DNA from: Wuchereria bancrofti
Taxonomy: Eukaryota; Nematoda; Chromadorea; Rhabditida; Onchocercidae
DNA length: 64,000 nucleotides
NCBI GenBank assembly: GCA_005281725.1
Contig: SSBO01000008.1
Span: 2,666,001-2,730,000, forward strand
Direction of reading: 5' to 3'
Shown here: positions 11,221 to 25,400 of the stretch, one piece after another
How the letters are laid out: every line of letters starts with the position of its first letter
Position numbering within the stretch: position 1 is the stretch's first letter
Position numbers and translations under genes: made by a program
Notes under the pieces: model-generated
Seen by the model: only the letters and a program-made list of their open reading frames with translations
Told to the model about the DNA's origin: nothing
Databases searched by the model: none

Positions 11221-14200
11221 TTGTCAACGATTTATTCCTCTTCTCCCTCTCTCTCCCTCTCTTTTTCTCTCTTATTTTATGATATTTCCAAATGTTTACT
11301 TTTTTCTTTTGTGGTGATAAAAATTGAGTTAAAGTTAAGAAAAGGTTAAAATTTAAAAAATTATTTGACCTCATTTTCTTTTTGCTACTGTAAATCATTT
11401 ACTAATTTACTTTTCGTAAAATTAATCCTCAATCTTCTTACTACTTCATTAGAAAATATGGTAAAAATTAGTATCAAATGCATTTGCTATCAATTTTAGG
11501 CCTTATAAATCTTTTGCTACTCATTGTTTGTTATCCTCAGGAAATGAGTTTAAATGCAAAAAGTTATTTGTTATTATTATTGTTTTTTTTTTTCCTATTC
11601 AAAAATGAATTACTCTAATATAAATTTTAATAACAAATATTAGAAAAAAAATGGCCTAATTTAACCTAGAAATAGTAATAGTAATTAATACTATTGAAAT
11701 GAAAAAATAATCGCAGTAATTTCTTTTATTACTTAAATAGTTTACTGACAAAAAAAAAAGAAAAACACAAAAGTGGTTTGTTCCTCATTTGCATGTCACA
11801 GTATTTCGTGACCATTTAAATTCCATTGTTCAATCATAAAACCCTCCTTCATTCCAACCACCTACCAAAAAAAAAAGAAAAAAATAGGCATTTTGCTGCT
11901 CACCAAAAAATAAATTCGATTTTACATTTATTGATAGATTAATAATTTGTGATTTGTTTTTTTTTTCGTTAATTAATTAATCAATATTATTAATAAATTC
12001 TTTCATTAAATTTCTTCTAACTTTCTGTCGTCAAACATAGATAGTAATTAATAATAATTAAACTTATCGATCACTTTTTCATATCTTTAGCGCCAAGATG
12101 GAAAAATCTTCTTTTCATCATTCATTTCTGCTCTTCTTCTTGTCAACATCACTGTCATCATAAAAGTTTCAAATGTTTACATCTTGTCGTTTATCTATTA
12201 TTTAATTCCAAATCTTGTCAATATTTACTATTTAATTCTAAGTTATCAAATAATATTTACTCCTCATATTCTCATATTCAAATAATTTCACAATCATAGG
12301 AATTGTCATCTACTAGTTCTTCTATTTACGTGCAATGCGTGATACACCTTTTTTTTTTTTTTAAATCTATTAATAGTTGAAAAAATAATTACTTCAATAC
12401 TTTGATAATATGTGAAATTTAACAAAATGAAAAATTATGTTTCATATTTTGTCTTAAAATTGATATTATTTTGCCAAATGAAATAAATCAATTATGTGAA
12501 TACGTGATTTAACTATGTCATACAAAAATGGATGATAATGGACTACGTACTGTGAATAAACATTTCATTTCTAGTTTTAGAACAAAAAAAAAAAAAAAAA
12601 AATCACTTTTACATGAAAAGAGCAAAGTCCACATTTTTGTGCTAAAAGCATAATAAAAATCACTTTCAAATAATTAAAGTGATTTGAATTCATTGCAATG
12701 ATTGATTCATATGTTTATAAAAAAAAAGAGAGAGAATTTTGTGATAAAGTAAATAATTTTAGCGGCGATGCTGTAATACGTAGTGATAACAATAAATGAT
12801 TGATAAAAGTAGTAATAATATCTTTTACAATAACAATTATGTAATGATAATAATTACGATTATGATGATAATGATGATAATAATTATGAAATAAGTGCTT
12901 CTTTTCATCATGAAACTAACAATTATTATGAAGGATAGTAGCATTGGTGTTGGTATTGATGACAGTAGAACTGGGTGACATGTTTGTTAGTTATAATGAT
13001 GCTGTCACGAATGATGACAATGGCGACAATAATAATAATAATAACAATAATAATAATAATAATAATAATACAATCATAATATTGGATTTACCATGATTTT
13101 ATCATATTCTATATTATAAATTATGATATTTTTGTAATTCATTGGAGAAAAAAATTTTTGTCATTTGATGTCGCAACTATATCGCATTAAAAAACCAATG
13201 AATATTTTCCATTATTAGACGATGACGACTTTTCTTTTTTAAGTGCTTCCTCTATTCAATATGTAACATTTTAGTAATTTTAATAAAATACACGTAATTT
13301 GAGGAAAATTAAATCAAATAAATAATTTAAATTTTGTAAAAAATTCATAAAAATTTTCATTTTTTACACTATGAGCAATGAGAGTTTTTCTTTTTTTTTT
13401 TCTATTTCATTTCCGGAATGAAATGGTTTTTCAGAATTTCCGCTATAGATTACCAATTTCTTTTACATATTGCCATTGTGATGAATTTTATATTTGAAAT
13501 TTTTGGAAAAAATAAATTTTATATAGTATCACTCATTATTAATGTTATGGCTAGGCTAGTTCACACTCTAAAATGCATTAAAATGAAAGAAAAAAATTGA
13601 TGTGAAATGAAATTTAGTTTTTTAAATATTTTGTATTACAAACAAATTTAATCGCATATATTATCATCACTTTTATCAATTTTCTTTTTCGAAACAGTAT
13701 TGAAACTTTCAAATGAACGGAGAAATTGATTCCTAGAGATGATTGATTTCTGCGCTATTTTCCATTTTTTAATTTTATCTTAGTTATCATAAACAAAATA
13801 TTAATAAATTTGTGTGATGTTAATAATTATGGTAAAGTTGGTAGATCTCATATATGAAATAATTATAAAATTATCGAAAAGAGGGAGACACAATAATGTC
13901 AACAACCATTAGAGGATTTCATTTAATGCAACTAATCTCGCTCGATGGATATGTAAATTTAAAGTGGAAAAGAAATTGGAAATATCATACATCCAACAAA
14001 AGTGCTATTCATTTAAAAAAAAAAAAAAGTGAAATTCCTTTTAGGAAAATGAAAGAGGTATGAAATTGAAAAGAAAAAAAAAAAATGGCTGGTTAACATC
14101 GAAGGAAGAAAGATTTGTATGAAAGATAGTTTATAGATATTCAAAATGTGGACAACAATTTCTTTCTCTTTCAATCATCAATTATCGTTTTCTTTTTTTT

Positions 14201-14863
14201 TTTTTTAACACTGTGCTTTTATTTTATCTAATTTTTAAAGTTTTTTCTATTAAAAATTTTTTTATTTTATTTTTTTTTTCAAATTTAAAATTAATTTAAT
14301 AGCACTTTTTTTTTTCTAACAGAGCTCAAAATTCATTTGCTCATTTTGATAGAAATTTTCAATCGGTTAAAATTAGCTTTGCATACAATTGTTTTATTTT
14401 TTTTTTACATTGTTTTTTTTTTTCTGTTTTTCTTTTCTATTATTACACAAAATAAAAAAGTCATAAATTGCATAATAATTTCTCATATGAATCTTGTCAA
14501 TATTTATTTTCAATTATTAAAATTAACGCTTATTCATTCAGTTAACAGTTAAAATCGTTTTTACCGGATAGAAAATATCCGGAAAAGATTCTATGAATGC
14601 AATCTTGAAATGATATTGTACTAAAAGATATGGTATTAATTCATTTTTGAAATTAAACAGCTTTCTGACATTCTCAATTTTGTAGAAAATATTCGAGCAC
14701 ATATTATCAGTCATGGTTATCATTTATTTGCATACTTATTTAATTACTTTAAAATTGCTAAATTTTTAATTAAACTAGCAAACTTGTTTTCTTCACATTT
14801 CATATTTGGACTATTTGGCTATTTCAATTTGTTTAAAACTTTTAACATTTTACATTCTTTGCA

Positions 14864-15264
14864 TAATTTCAACTTCCCGGATTATCTTCCCATAATTTCA
14901 ACTTCCCGGACTACCTTCCTCGTAATTTCAACTTCCCGGATTATCTTCCCATAATTTCAACTTCCCGGACTACCTTCCTCGTAATTTTAACTTCCCGGAC
15001 TATCTTCTCGTAATTTCAACCTCCCAGACTACCTTTCCGTAATTTCAACTTCCCGGACTATCTTCCCGTAATTTCAACTTCCCGGACTACCTTCCCCGTA
15101 ATTTCAACTTCCCGGACTACCTTCCCCGTAATTTCAACTTCCCGGACTATCTTCCCGTAATTTTAACTTCCCGGACTATCTTCCCGTAATTTCAGCCTCC
15201 CAGACTACCTTTCCGTAATTTCAACTTTCCAAAATACCTTTTCGTAATTTCAACTTCTCTCGGA
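14864..15264. repeat. 29-30-bp minisatellite, about 14 copies
   Basis: Head-to-tail copies of a unit containing AATTTCAACTTCCCGG followed by ACTACCTTCC(C)CGT. Copies alternate ACTACC/ATTATC/ACTATC and 29 or 30 bp in length, and the last two copies are visibly decayed. Two copies near 15010 and 15190 share the CCTCCCAGACTACCTTTCC variant, which suggests that a block of about six units was duplicated. Confidence 0.95.
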
Positions 15265-15914
15265 CCTATGTACACGAGTGAAGATTTTTTGATTCTTGAA
15301 ATTGTTTAAGTGAGAAATTTCTGATATATAACTTGTTTGTCTGTGATATAAATATCGTTGTTAAGATAAAGATCAGATCATATGTACAGAGTGAATTTGA
15401 AGTTATTTCCAAGGACTTTACCGCCCGATGATTGTCAATTGCAGCAGTTATAATGACAATGACAGTCTCTGCAATGACAACAACAGGAAAGGTCATTTGA
15501 GCAGTGCCTCACACAACAATATTATTAGTAGTAATTGCTAGCATAATTTCTGCTACGATTCAATTGTTAACCAAAAAATATTTCATTATAATTAAAGAAT
15601 ATCTCCATTCCTGTCTTTTTCTTTGTTTTTTTTTTCTTTTCCTCTTTCCCTCTCTCTCTCTCTCTCCCTTTTTTTTCCCTATTCTTTTGTTCAACATTTG
15701 ATTATTATTTGTTCACTTCATTAAATTTCGCATACTTTTAATTTTTTTTTTCTTCAAGTATTAAATTTTTGAAATAGTGTTCATTTTATTTCATTATCAC
15801 ACGAAAGTACACATTTTAGAATCATTTTTCCTTAACTAACACTATTTCTGAAATGTGCTTGAAATTTCAATTATTTATCTGCTAACGTTGACATTTATCT
15901 TCTTTAAAAAAAAA

Positions 15915-15916
15915 NN
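15915..15916. other. assembly ambiguity (two N)
   Basis: Two undetermined bases inside a run of A; probably uncertain homopolymer length. Confidence 0.95.
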
Positions 15917-16194
15917 AAAGAAAAATGTTAGATATTTTTTTTCAAATTTTGCCTATTTTTTTTTTAAAAAGTTTTAACATCTTCCCAAAGAATTTACTGC
16001 ATTCAAAAATATAATTTTATGAATTAAAATATTAATATTTAATGTTTGAAAATGTTTTTTTTTCTTTTTTTGCATATAATAGCAAACAGATAGCAAATCG
16101 ATCGTAATTTTTGTTGGTACAAAAAAAAAATCGACCATATTTATATCTGTTCGCTCTTTTCTCAACTTTTTTCTTATGCATTATAATGAACTTA

Positions 16195-16510
16195 TTCAAA
16201 TTTGCCTAGTAATATTTGCTTTCAACAGTGTTTCATCGTCTAATCCGGAATTCCTGTTCCAGTTATACCGTTTATTCATTCTCATTTCTTCGTGCTAAAA
16301 ATGATTCTCTTTTATCATTTATTAAAATCATTCAACTATTTCTTTTCAATTAATTCAAATTTGCCTAGTAATATTTGCTTTCAACAGTGTTTCATCGTAT
16401 AATCCGGAATTCCTGTTCCAGTTATACCGTTTATTCATTCTCATTTCTTCGTGCTAAAAATGATTCTCTTTTATCATTCATTAAAATCATTCAACTATTT
16501 CTTTTCAATT
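16195..16510. repeat. 159-bp direct tandem duplication
   Basis: Copy 1 starts at 16195 and copy 2 at 16354, both with TTCAAATTTGCCTAGTAAT, and they run nearly identically to TTCTTTTCAATT. I noticed only two internal differences (CGTCTAATCC against CGTATAATCC, and CATTTATT against CATTCATT). This is a recent duplication or an assembly duplicate; the small divergence argues that both copies are real. Confidence 0.93.
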
Positions 16511-19500
16511 TTAATAAAATACATCGATATCAAATACATTGAAAAGATGAAAAAAAAGTTGCAAAAAAAAAAAGAAAAAAACTTCTTGTGCTTTCTTTTT
16601 TTTTTTGCTTTTTTAAAACATAAAACGAGTTTGCATTTTAGATAAAAGTACAGAATATCTTCTCTTTAAGGTTTGTTTTTTTTCTTGTCACACACATTGT
16701 CACATATATATGAAATTTGAAAAGACTGCAAATAATTAATAATAATAATTAATAATAATAACAATTGATATCGTTAGCTACGTATCAATTTGCAATTTCT
16801 AATTTAAATTTATAATCTTAATTAAAATCTTAGGTAAAAGTTATTTGGTATTCTGATTAGAAAATGTATTACATGAACAGTAAGTAATTCAGATGGCTTA
16901 ACAATGTCCAATTATCATTTCAGGATGAATGATAAGTAATTAAGTTAATTTTAACAAAAGTGAGTTTCATTTTTTTGTGAAACGTTTTGAAACGAAAGAA
17001 ATGCTAGAAAAAAAAAGTAAAGCTAAAAATGCTAAAACTATTTGTCTAAATGAATTATTATTCACTGTCATATATTCATTTTCAATCGTTCTTTGAGTTA
17101 AAATTTTTTTATTTGAAAATTAATTATTTAATGAAATGAATTGTTCAACTCATATCAAAATATACAATAAATTTAAATTAGTAAAAGAAGAAATAGAGCA
17201 GTAAATGTGATAGAAATGAAAATTGAAATGCAATGAATGAATGAATGAATGAATGAGTTCCAATTTTTTAATTATCCAAAATGAATCAATTTGAAAAAAT
17301 TAAATTTTGGTTGGCAAAAATGCATTCATTGTCATTTGCATTTATTTGATTAGTTTATTTGAAGACTTGTAAATAATGGTTTGGGTAAATTGATACTGCA
17401 CTTGAAATTGGATAGACAAAAAAAAAAAAAAACAGGAAACGTATGCAATTACGTCATAGCATACGTAAAATTTAAGTACCGTACTTAATAACTTAATAAT
17501 TAATAACTGTTATTAAAAAAATAATTAACAATAATAATAATTAATAATAATAATAAAAGAAATAATTAATAACTGTTATAACAAAAGTACTTTATTGAGT
17601 GAAATTCTAATATTTTTAAAGATTTTTAAAGGTATCAAAATTTAAAATTAAGTATAGTCATTCATTCTCTCTTTCTCAATATCATATATTTGTAAGGCCT
17701 TGAAGGTTCGCTCAGATAAATAGTTGTTTACAACCTTTAACAGAATATTCTGGCAAATATTTTTTTTTTTTTTTTTTTTGTATTTTTCCAAGTATTAATT
17801 CTTATAATACTCAAATATTTTATTTTTATATATAAAAAATTAAAAACATAACGACGGATACAACTTACAATTGATTTCATTAAATTAATTCATTAAACAA
17901 AGTAAGAAATGAAAAAAGTTGATTTCTTAATTTACTTTAACTGATGTAAATCTTCTTTACATATCAGTTTTACACTCTCGAGAATTAAATCAAAACAAAT
18001 ACTATGAAAATTCGTTTTAAAATATTTAATTGAAAAGTGTGTGAAAATAAATATAAATCATATTGTAAAGTTAGTTGATATTTTGAAATGTAAAATGATA
18101 GAAGCAAAGGATGACATTATCGATGTATTATTTCATAGCTATTTAAAGTATTTAATGTTAGTTGTCACATCGATCGAACAAGTAACGCTTATTAACTCAT
18201 TTTGCTGCTTACTCATTTCTTATAGTATAAATTCTCTTCAATTAGCAATTTTAAATCAATTGTTTATACTTTTTTTTTCTTTTCTTATCATAGAAAAAGA
18301 AAAAAAAAAACAATACCTTCCTGAATCTATGAAATTTATTCTCGATAACGCTGATAAGTTACTGATAAGCAAAGTTTTTGACTTAGGAATTTAAACTTCA
18401 ATATGACTACAATCATCAAATGTTAGCATCACTGGTTTATCATTAATTCAAATATTTTATCAATTAAATTAATGAAATCTTATTTCTATTCATTCATTAG
18501 AATATCATTTAAATTAATCATTTTCCATGTTGTTATTTTTACTAAAGCTTAAAATATAAACGTCTATAGCTACATCCGCGTCTTTTTGATATTTTTATAA
18601 AATTTTTTTGACAAATTTTTTGAAATAGTAAATTTTATATTTTGCTACACGTACTTCACAATTTTCATATATATCTTTTTGACAAATGTTATGATTAGAA
18701 TATTTTCATATACTATCATGGTATTATCATCTTCTTATCTTCATATCTTCGATTTATTTATTGGAATGAAGAAATTTTCCATTTAATTTGAACTAGAATT
18801 TCTCATATTTGCATTATATTTCTTCAATACTTTCTAAAATTCCAACAGATATTATCAAAATTCATCATTCTAATCATTCTTTACTATCATTGTCACTTAT
18901 AATTATCATCAAATTGTAACTTTCCAAACGAAGATGATAATATTTTTAGCAAATATATTGTTGACCAAAAGTAAACAGAAAATAAAAGAGGAATGAAGAA
19001 ATAGTTTAATTAATCTAATTTCATTTACAACAATATCATATTATTTCAATCATTTCATTGCTTATCACCAAGACAGATGACGTATAATTGAATTGAACAA
19101 CTCTTTGAAATCACTTCAAATAATTTCCTCTCTGTTTACAAAATTTGAATTTTGCATTTTGTAAGGTTTGATATTTGCATACTTTTTCTCTCAAAACAAA
19201 TTTTCTTTATCTATTTTTATCATGATTCTATTATTGATTTATCTCTTTTTTTCTCTCTATATTAGTAAATTTAAAATTCATTTAAAGATTCCTTTTAAAT
19301 ACTATTAGGACACTTGAAACTTTTGCATCAATAGCAAAAATTTAAATCTTTGAAGTTTTAAAAAGACATTCCAATTTTTCTTTTTTTTTTTTTTTGGTGG
19401 GTTGAGGGAGAGAGGAGACATTTATTCTTTTCATCGGTTATCTATACGAGAAATTATAATTTTATTTATTTACTGATTATCTCTTTCACATCAATGTAAT

Positions 19501-21391
19501 TTACATTATTTTAAAGTTGACTGATCATTTTATGCGAAGCTAAATTCAATTATTTATTAATTATTTTTATTGATTTATTCCATAAATTGAAAGATAATAT
19601 TTCAAAAATAATTGCTGATGTTTTGAAATAATTTTATAAATATAAATCATTGAGTAAGTTAATTATTATTCGGGATAACAACATTAAGAGTAATATTTAC
19701 GGTTTCAATGAATTCATAAATTAACACTTATCGTCATTTTCAAACATATCATTATCAAAATTTATTTCTGTCACATTGAATGTCACTTTTTCATTATTAA
19801 TATGGATAATTGCTGGTGTTCTTTTTTTTTTTTTATGAGTGTATAAAGAGTGGAACACATAATTTTTGAGAGGACCAGAAATTATTGAAATGACTGGCAA
19901 AGATTTTAAATTGATTACAGCTAAATTCGATTTTTTTATCATTTTTTATTTCTTTATTTCCTTCAGCATATTTATTTTGAATTTTTAATTTTGAATGAAT
20001 TTTGTTTCGGAAAAAAAAAAACTATTTAATTCAATTTTGCCTCTTTTTTAAATTGACTTGGTGCTGTTTCTCATTAATGAGCTAAATTTGAAACCATTGA
20101 ATGATTTAAAAAAAAACGAAACTTATGGAAATTAATTATTATTTTTTTTTTTCAATATATGTAAAAATTCCACAAAATCTTCTAGAAGGAATTGTAAGAT
20201 TATTTAATTTTCATAATTTAAGTTCATTAAACATTTGCTAATAATATGAAAACATCGCTTAAATAACGAAAATAAATTGGAATAGACAAAACTTCAATGT
20301 CACTTTTGTACATTGTCATTTTGTCCTTCAATTTACATTCCTTTTGAAATTATTCACTTTATAAGTTCGGTTCAGTTTTAATTCTTTGCAGCAATTATAA
20401 TCGAATAAGAATGACGTTTGCTTGAGAGATTTTCAATGTTACCTGTAAAAATGATTTTTGCAAATGCAAAGGTCAATTAGAGAAGTGAAGAAATTAGAGG
20501 AACGATATTAATTTTATAGCTTAGAACGAAATTTCATTAATTTAACAAATCTATGATGAAATTAAAAATCAAAGAAATTATTATATTAACTCATTATGCA
20601 TATATTTTTTTTTTTATTTTTGGTTTTGGCTAAAACTATTGGTAGAATTTTTGAATTGATTGTTTCTTGGCTTAAAAATATTATCCAAAATTTGATTTTC
20701 AATTCGATCAATAAACGAAATTTTGTTATTTGAAATTACGAATGATATATATAAACATTTGCATCCATGTATGTATGTATTTTTAAATTTTTGTTTTTCA
20801 AAGTATTTCCTCAAAAAGCTAGAAAAATACCACAGGGAATTGTATTAACCCTTCTTTTAATTCTTTCATCCTTCAAAATTTCGATTCGTTTCCTTTCTTT
20901 ATGGGAATATTTGCTTCCTTATCTTTATTCGTTTCCCTTTCATTCAGTCTATTATTCAAACTTTAAATTTCGAATTTCAATTCTTAATATTATGAATTAT
21001 TTGCAATTTTAAATATGAACAAAGAAATTATCTAATAACGTTAATTCGGAAATCACGTATTACGTGTATCTTTCTGATTAAACTAAACTATTCCCTGTGA
21101 TTATCATCGGCTTATACCAATCAATATTTTCAAAGTTTAAGCCAAAATTTTAAAAAACTTCGAATTACTACTATACTTCTAATTTTTTCCGCTATGGTAA
21201 GCTTTCATTTTTTTTTTTTTTTTTGTTTTTCACTACGTGTTAAATATGAAACATTTATTAAGAAATCTGATCAAAAATTTTATTTTGAATTTAAAAAATT
21301 CAAAATGAATATATAAAATGACATATTTTTGAGAATTTTAAAATTTTTTACTAAATTTTAAATGGTTGAGCGAAATTACCGAAAAAATTAT

Positions 21392-21708
21392 TCTTATCTA
21401 AACATAAATTCTCATTTCTTTTTGGAATTTTCTTGAAATTCATAAACTACTGATAAATTTAATATTATGAAATGATAATTTTCATGATGAAATTGATCAA
21501 ATGGAATTCATTTTTTAGATATGAATGTAAAAGTGTTATTGGAATGTTTNTCTTATCTAAACATAAATTCTCATTTCTTTTTGGAATTTTCTTGAAATTC
21601 ATAAACTACTGATAAATTTAATATTATGAAATGATAATTTTCATGATGAAATTGATCAAATGGAATTCATTTTTTAGATATGAATGTAAAAGTGTTATTG
21701 GAATGTTT
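21392..21708. repeat. exact 158-bp direct repeat separated by one N
   Basis: The sequence from 21392 to 21549 recurs at 21551-21708 with no difference I could see, and a single N sits between the copies. Identity across an N is the signature of two overlapping contig ends that were abutted instead of merged. It is more likely an assembly artefact than a genomic duplication. Confidence 0.9.
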
Positions 21709-22474
21709 TGAAAGTTAATTTCACTCCTAGAATAAAACTACTGGACAACGGTCATTTAATCACTAATTATTTCTCATAGATCTTTAATTTGTTGTGCTAT
21801 AAATTTATCTATAAATTTTTGAAATCACTGTTTTTTTTTTTTTGGACTTTACTTAACAATAATTCTTGCAATTATTATGATACCTTTCATAATTTATGAA
21901 ATTTGTTAATAACTCTAATTTCAGGTCACTAAAATGTAGTTAATCAATAGATACAATTTCAGCATGCTCTTCTCATCATGATATCATCTCTCAATTTTTA
22001 TGACTTCTATTTTACTACATTTTATTTTTTCAAAAAGGGGGGGTTTTTTTCAAAAAAGTTTTTTTCAAAAAAAGACATGAAAAGAAAAAATTTTCTCTGA
22101 TAAAAACTTTTAAGAGGTTTAATCACTTATCACAAAAAAAAAAAAAAAATGCTATGAATTGATGGAATTAAAGTAAATTTTTGGAATTATTACTTTCTTT
22201 TACTTTAACAACATCATATGTCATCTCTATTAAATTTTTATCATAACATTTCAAATTTTCAATTTGAAACCGATTTAGTTTCATTGTTTGTGATAATTTT
22301 AATTTAAAATTAGATTAAATCATTAAAAACAAAAAGATCGTTGTTCTATTTTAATATGAAAAGGATACGTTAATTAATTGATGATTTCTTGTTTCATATT
22401 TTTGAAAAAAAAAAAAAAAATTCAAACAAATTAGTACAATTGCAGAAAGAGAAGAAGAAGAAACAATACTACAA

Positions 22475-25400
22475 ATGTGGGAAGGTCGACCGATCGACTT
22501 TATCAACGGTTGGCCAATATTTGAAAATGATAGTGGTAATACTGGAATTTCAATGTCCACATCAATGATAATGAATTGTAACTCACCAAAATTAACCAGT
22601 AAAGAAAATCATACGAGTTCGTTACAACGTCCACGACGTAATGAACGTGAGAAAGCATCCTGCATACCGGATCAATTATCAGATCCGGTAAGATTGATTA
22701 TATAACTCATTGAGAATGATTTACAATTTCTAACATAAATTTATGCATGATCGAATTGATTTATAAGTTTTTTAATTATTGAAATCTACACTTTACCAAT
22801 TTTTTCAGTAAAAAAAATTATACTTAATTATTATTTAGCATATATTGTGTCTAATTACTTTATATTATACTTTTGAAAATTGAAAAACATTTGGATATTT
22901 ATTATACTTACTTTTTTTTTATATGCTTATTTATTTTTTATTATTAAAAAATCCATAAATATATTTTTAAAAATATTAAAAATCATTTACCAAAAGGAAT
23001 GTTTAATTTTATAGTATTTAATTACTCATATATATATATATTACTAATTTATATTAATAAATTAGCCAAACCGTTGATGATATTTGCAGTAGGATGAAAT
23101 TTCGGAGTAAGCTTCAAGAAAACCGATATAAAACTTTTCAGTTTTCCTAATTTCATTTTCCTCCTTAATTACTTGTTAGTTGATTTGTCGAGAAGAAAAA
23201 ATATCTTTGAAAAATATTTCATCAAATTGAATAAATCTAACCGTTAAATTAAATTGAAATAACGCAATATCAAATATATTAACTTTTATTTATTCCGAGA
23301 ATCTCTACGAAATTTTCATTTGCTTTAAAACTTTTTCACTAATTTTTCTCGTAGATTTTCAAAAATTTCGAAAATGCTGCATTTAACTTAAATCAGAAAA
23401 TATTTATTATTAACACCTTATAAACAAATAATCAACTTTTTTTTTTTTGCTTGATAAAATATTGGTGTATTTCTAAAAAGTTAATATTTGAATAGTTAAA
23501 ATTTCTTTCTAAATACTAATGGATTTATAAAAAGTAATTTGCAAAATTAAGGCATAAAAAAACTTTTCGAATTTAACTAATGTCTTTTTTCGGAGCAATT
23601 TTGTTGATAATAGAAAAAGAAATGAGTGAAAACTGCAATATACTTTAGAAAATGTCACATTTCTATAAAAAAAAAGAAAGAAGTTTTCTGATTTTTACCT
23701 TTTGAAAACTAGATTTTATCTTCAATTTAAAATACCTATAAAACTACTTTTTGCTAATTTTTTTTTGATATTAAATATTTCACAATCAAACAAACATTGA
23801 AATAAATTTTTATTTAAATGAAAATTTTACTTATTAAATTTGATAAGAAATAATCCTTCTATTGAAATATTAAAACATCAAGAAATAATAGTATGATTAT
23901 AATCAATGATAAAGATATGACAAGATATTAATCATTAATTAATTTTGCTTATTATTATAATACAAATTTAAATTTGAAAATTGCAGAACTAAATATTTTT
24001 TTAAACCATCAATTTCAAATTATTTGTATTCAGTTCAAAAAAAAAAAATTATTAATAAAATAATTTCTTATTAAAGAAACAAATGTTTTTTCTTCTCTTT
24101 TTTCTTCTTCATTTACACTTTTAATTTAATTTATCATTTAAATTTATGTAATTAGAATTGTTTCACTTAATACANNNNNTATTATGATGATCATTAAAAT
24201 ACACTTAAATATAAAACCAAACATTTTTTTATGTTTTTTATTGAAGTGTTAACACAATTTAAATTTGCATAATTTATCATTTTAGAGAGATAAAACAAAA
24301 AAAAAAAAGAGAAGAAATGATTGATTAACTCATTGCATTTTAAAAATATTCAATGTTAAATTTAATTTTTATTCCTTCATTCCTTCTCACTCTTTTTCAT
24401 TTCTGATTGAGTGAAAGAATTTTTATTTTTACAACATTAGCACTAGCATTAGCATTAGCAAATAGTAATAGCAATAGAAGTATTTCCTTAAAATAAGAAT
24501 TGATATGAAATTGTTTAAATTCATTTCCACTCATTTCAGGATGCAACTAATGGTTCAAGTTCGAGCGTCAGTTGGCAACTTCTTTCCGTCACTCTTCATC
24601 GAGTTAGTTCGTTTCGTTTCGTTCAACGACTATTTACTACTCCTAACACTTTTACTACTTTCTACTTTTATATTTCTAATCAATTCATTTCTCATTAATT
24701 CATCTTTCCTTCCTATTTAATTTATTTTCATCAATTCATCAACTCATTAAGCATTTATATTAAAATTTTTAATCTTATTATCAAAGTTTGATATATTTTT
24801 CCTTCATTGTAATGTTAATAAGTTGACATTTTTTTATTTTGCTTAAATGTAATTTCAATTATTTGTTAATAAGTCAAGTTTTTTCAGTTAAGCCTGAATT
24901 AATTAACTTTCAAATCGAATATTTAATTTTTATGTAATCAAAACTTGTCATTATCATTTATCATTTTATGTGTACTTTATTTATTATAAGTTCAACTTTT
25001 CTTTGTCATTCAATGTTTTTTCTCTATTATTAAATTTTGATATCTATTAAATAATTTATTTAAATATTAAAAGACGGTAATATTAGCATACCTTCTCTAT
25101 TTTATTTCCTAGCAGATAAACTTGAATTAAACATTGCTTTTATATTTTATCATATCAAAAAATTGACTAATTGATTTAAAATTCTTAGAAAAAAAATTTC
25201 CAGAAAAAAAAAAGTATTTCAAAATATTTGCATTTAACTGCTTTCTTATGTCTTTGCTAAAAGGAAATAAATTACTGAAATCGAGCATATTAATTTCTAT
25301 TAATTCAATATTATCTTCATTCTTTAGTAAATTATAATTGATAAATTTGAAAAATATGTAATATCTTTTCCAAAAAAAGAGTTTTTTTTTTAAATGCTAA

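Larger units (their letters stand above)
8173..22445. other. 14-kb gene-poor interval between coronin and zoo-1
   Basis: No exon with recognisable protein similarity was found on either strand. Contents are homopolymer A/T runs, (CT)n tracts at about 9879-9902 and 10730-10746, an (AAT)n tract near 13028-13070, a 29-30-bp minisatellite (14864-15264), a 159-bp duplication (16195-16510), a duplicated segment around an N (21392-21708), and a GC-richer island (about 10960-11220). A 117-codon open frame at 18041-18394 is the longest, but it has a GTG start, AT-driven composition and no recognisable domain. Upstream non-coding exons or promoters of zoo-1 could lie here. Confidence 0.6.

Noticed and set aside
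18041..18394. 117-codon open frame on the plus strand in the gene-poor interval
   Set aside because: It starts at GTG, has composition dictated by AT-richness, no domain I recognise and no convincing splice or leader context. A chance frame of this length is plausible in a 14-kb AT-rich stretch.
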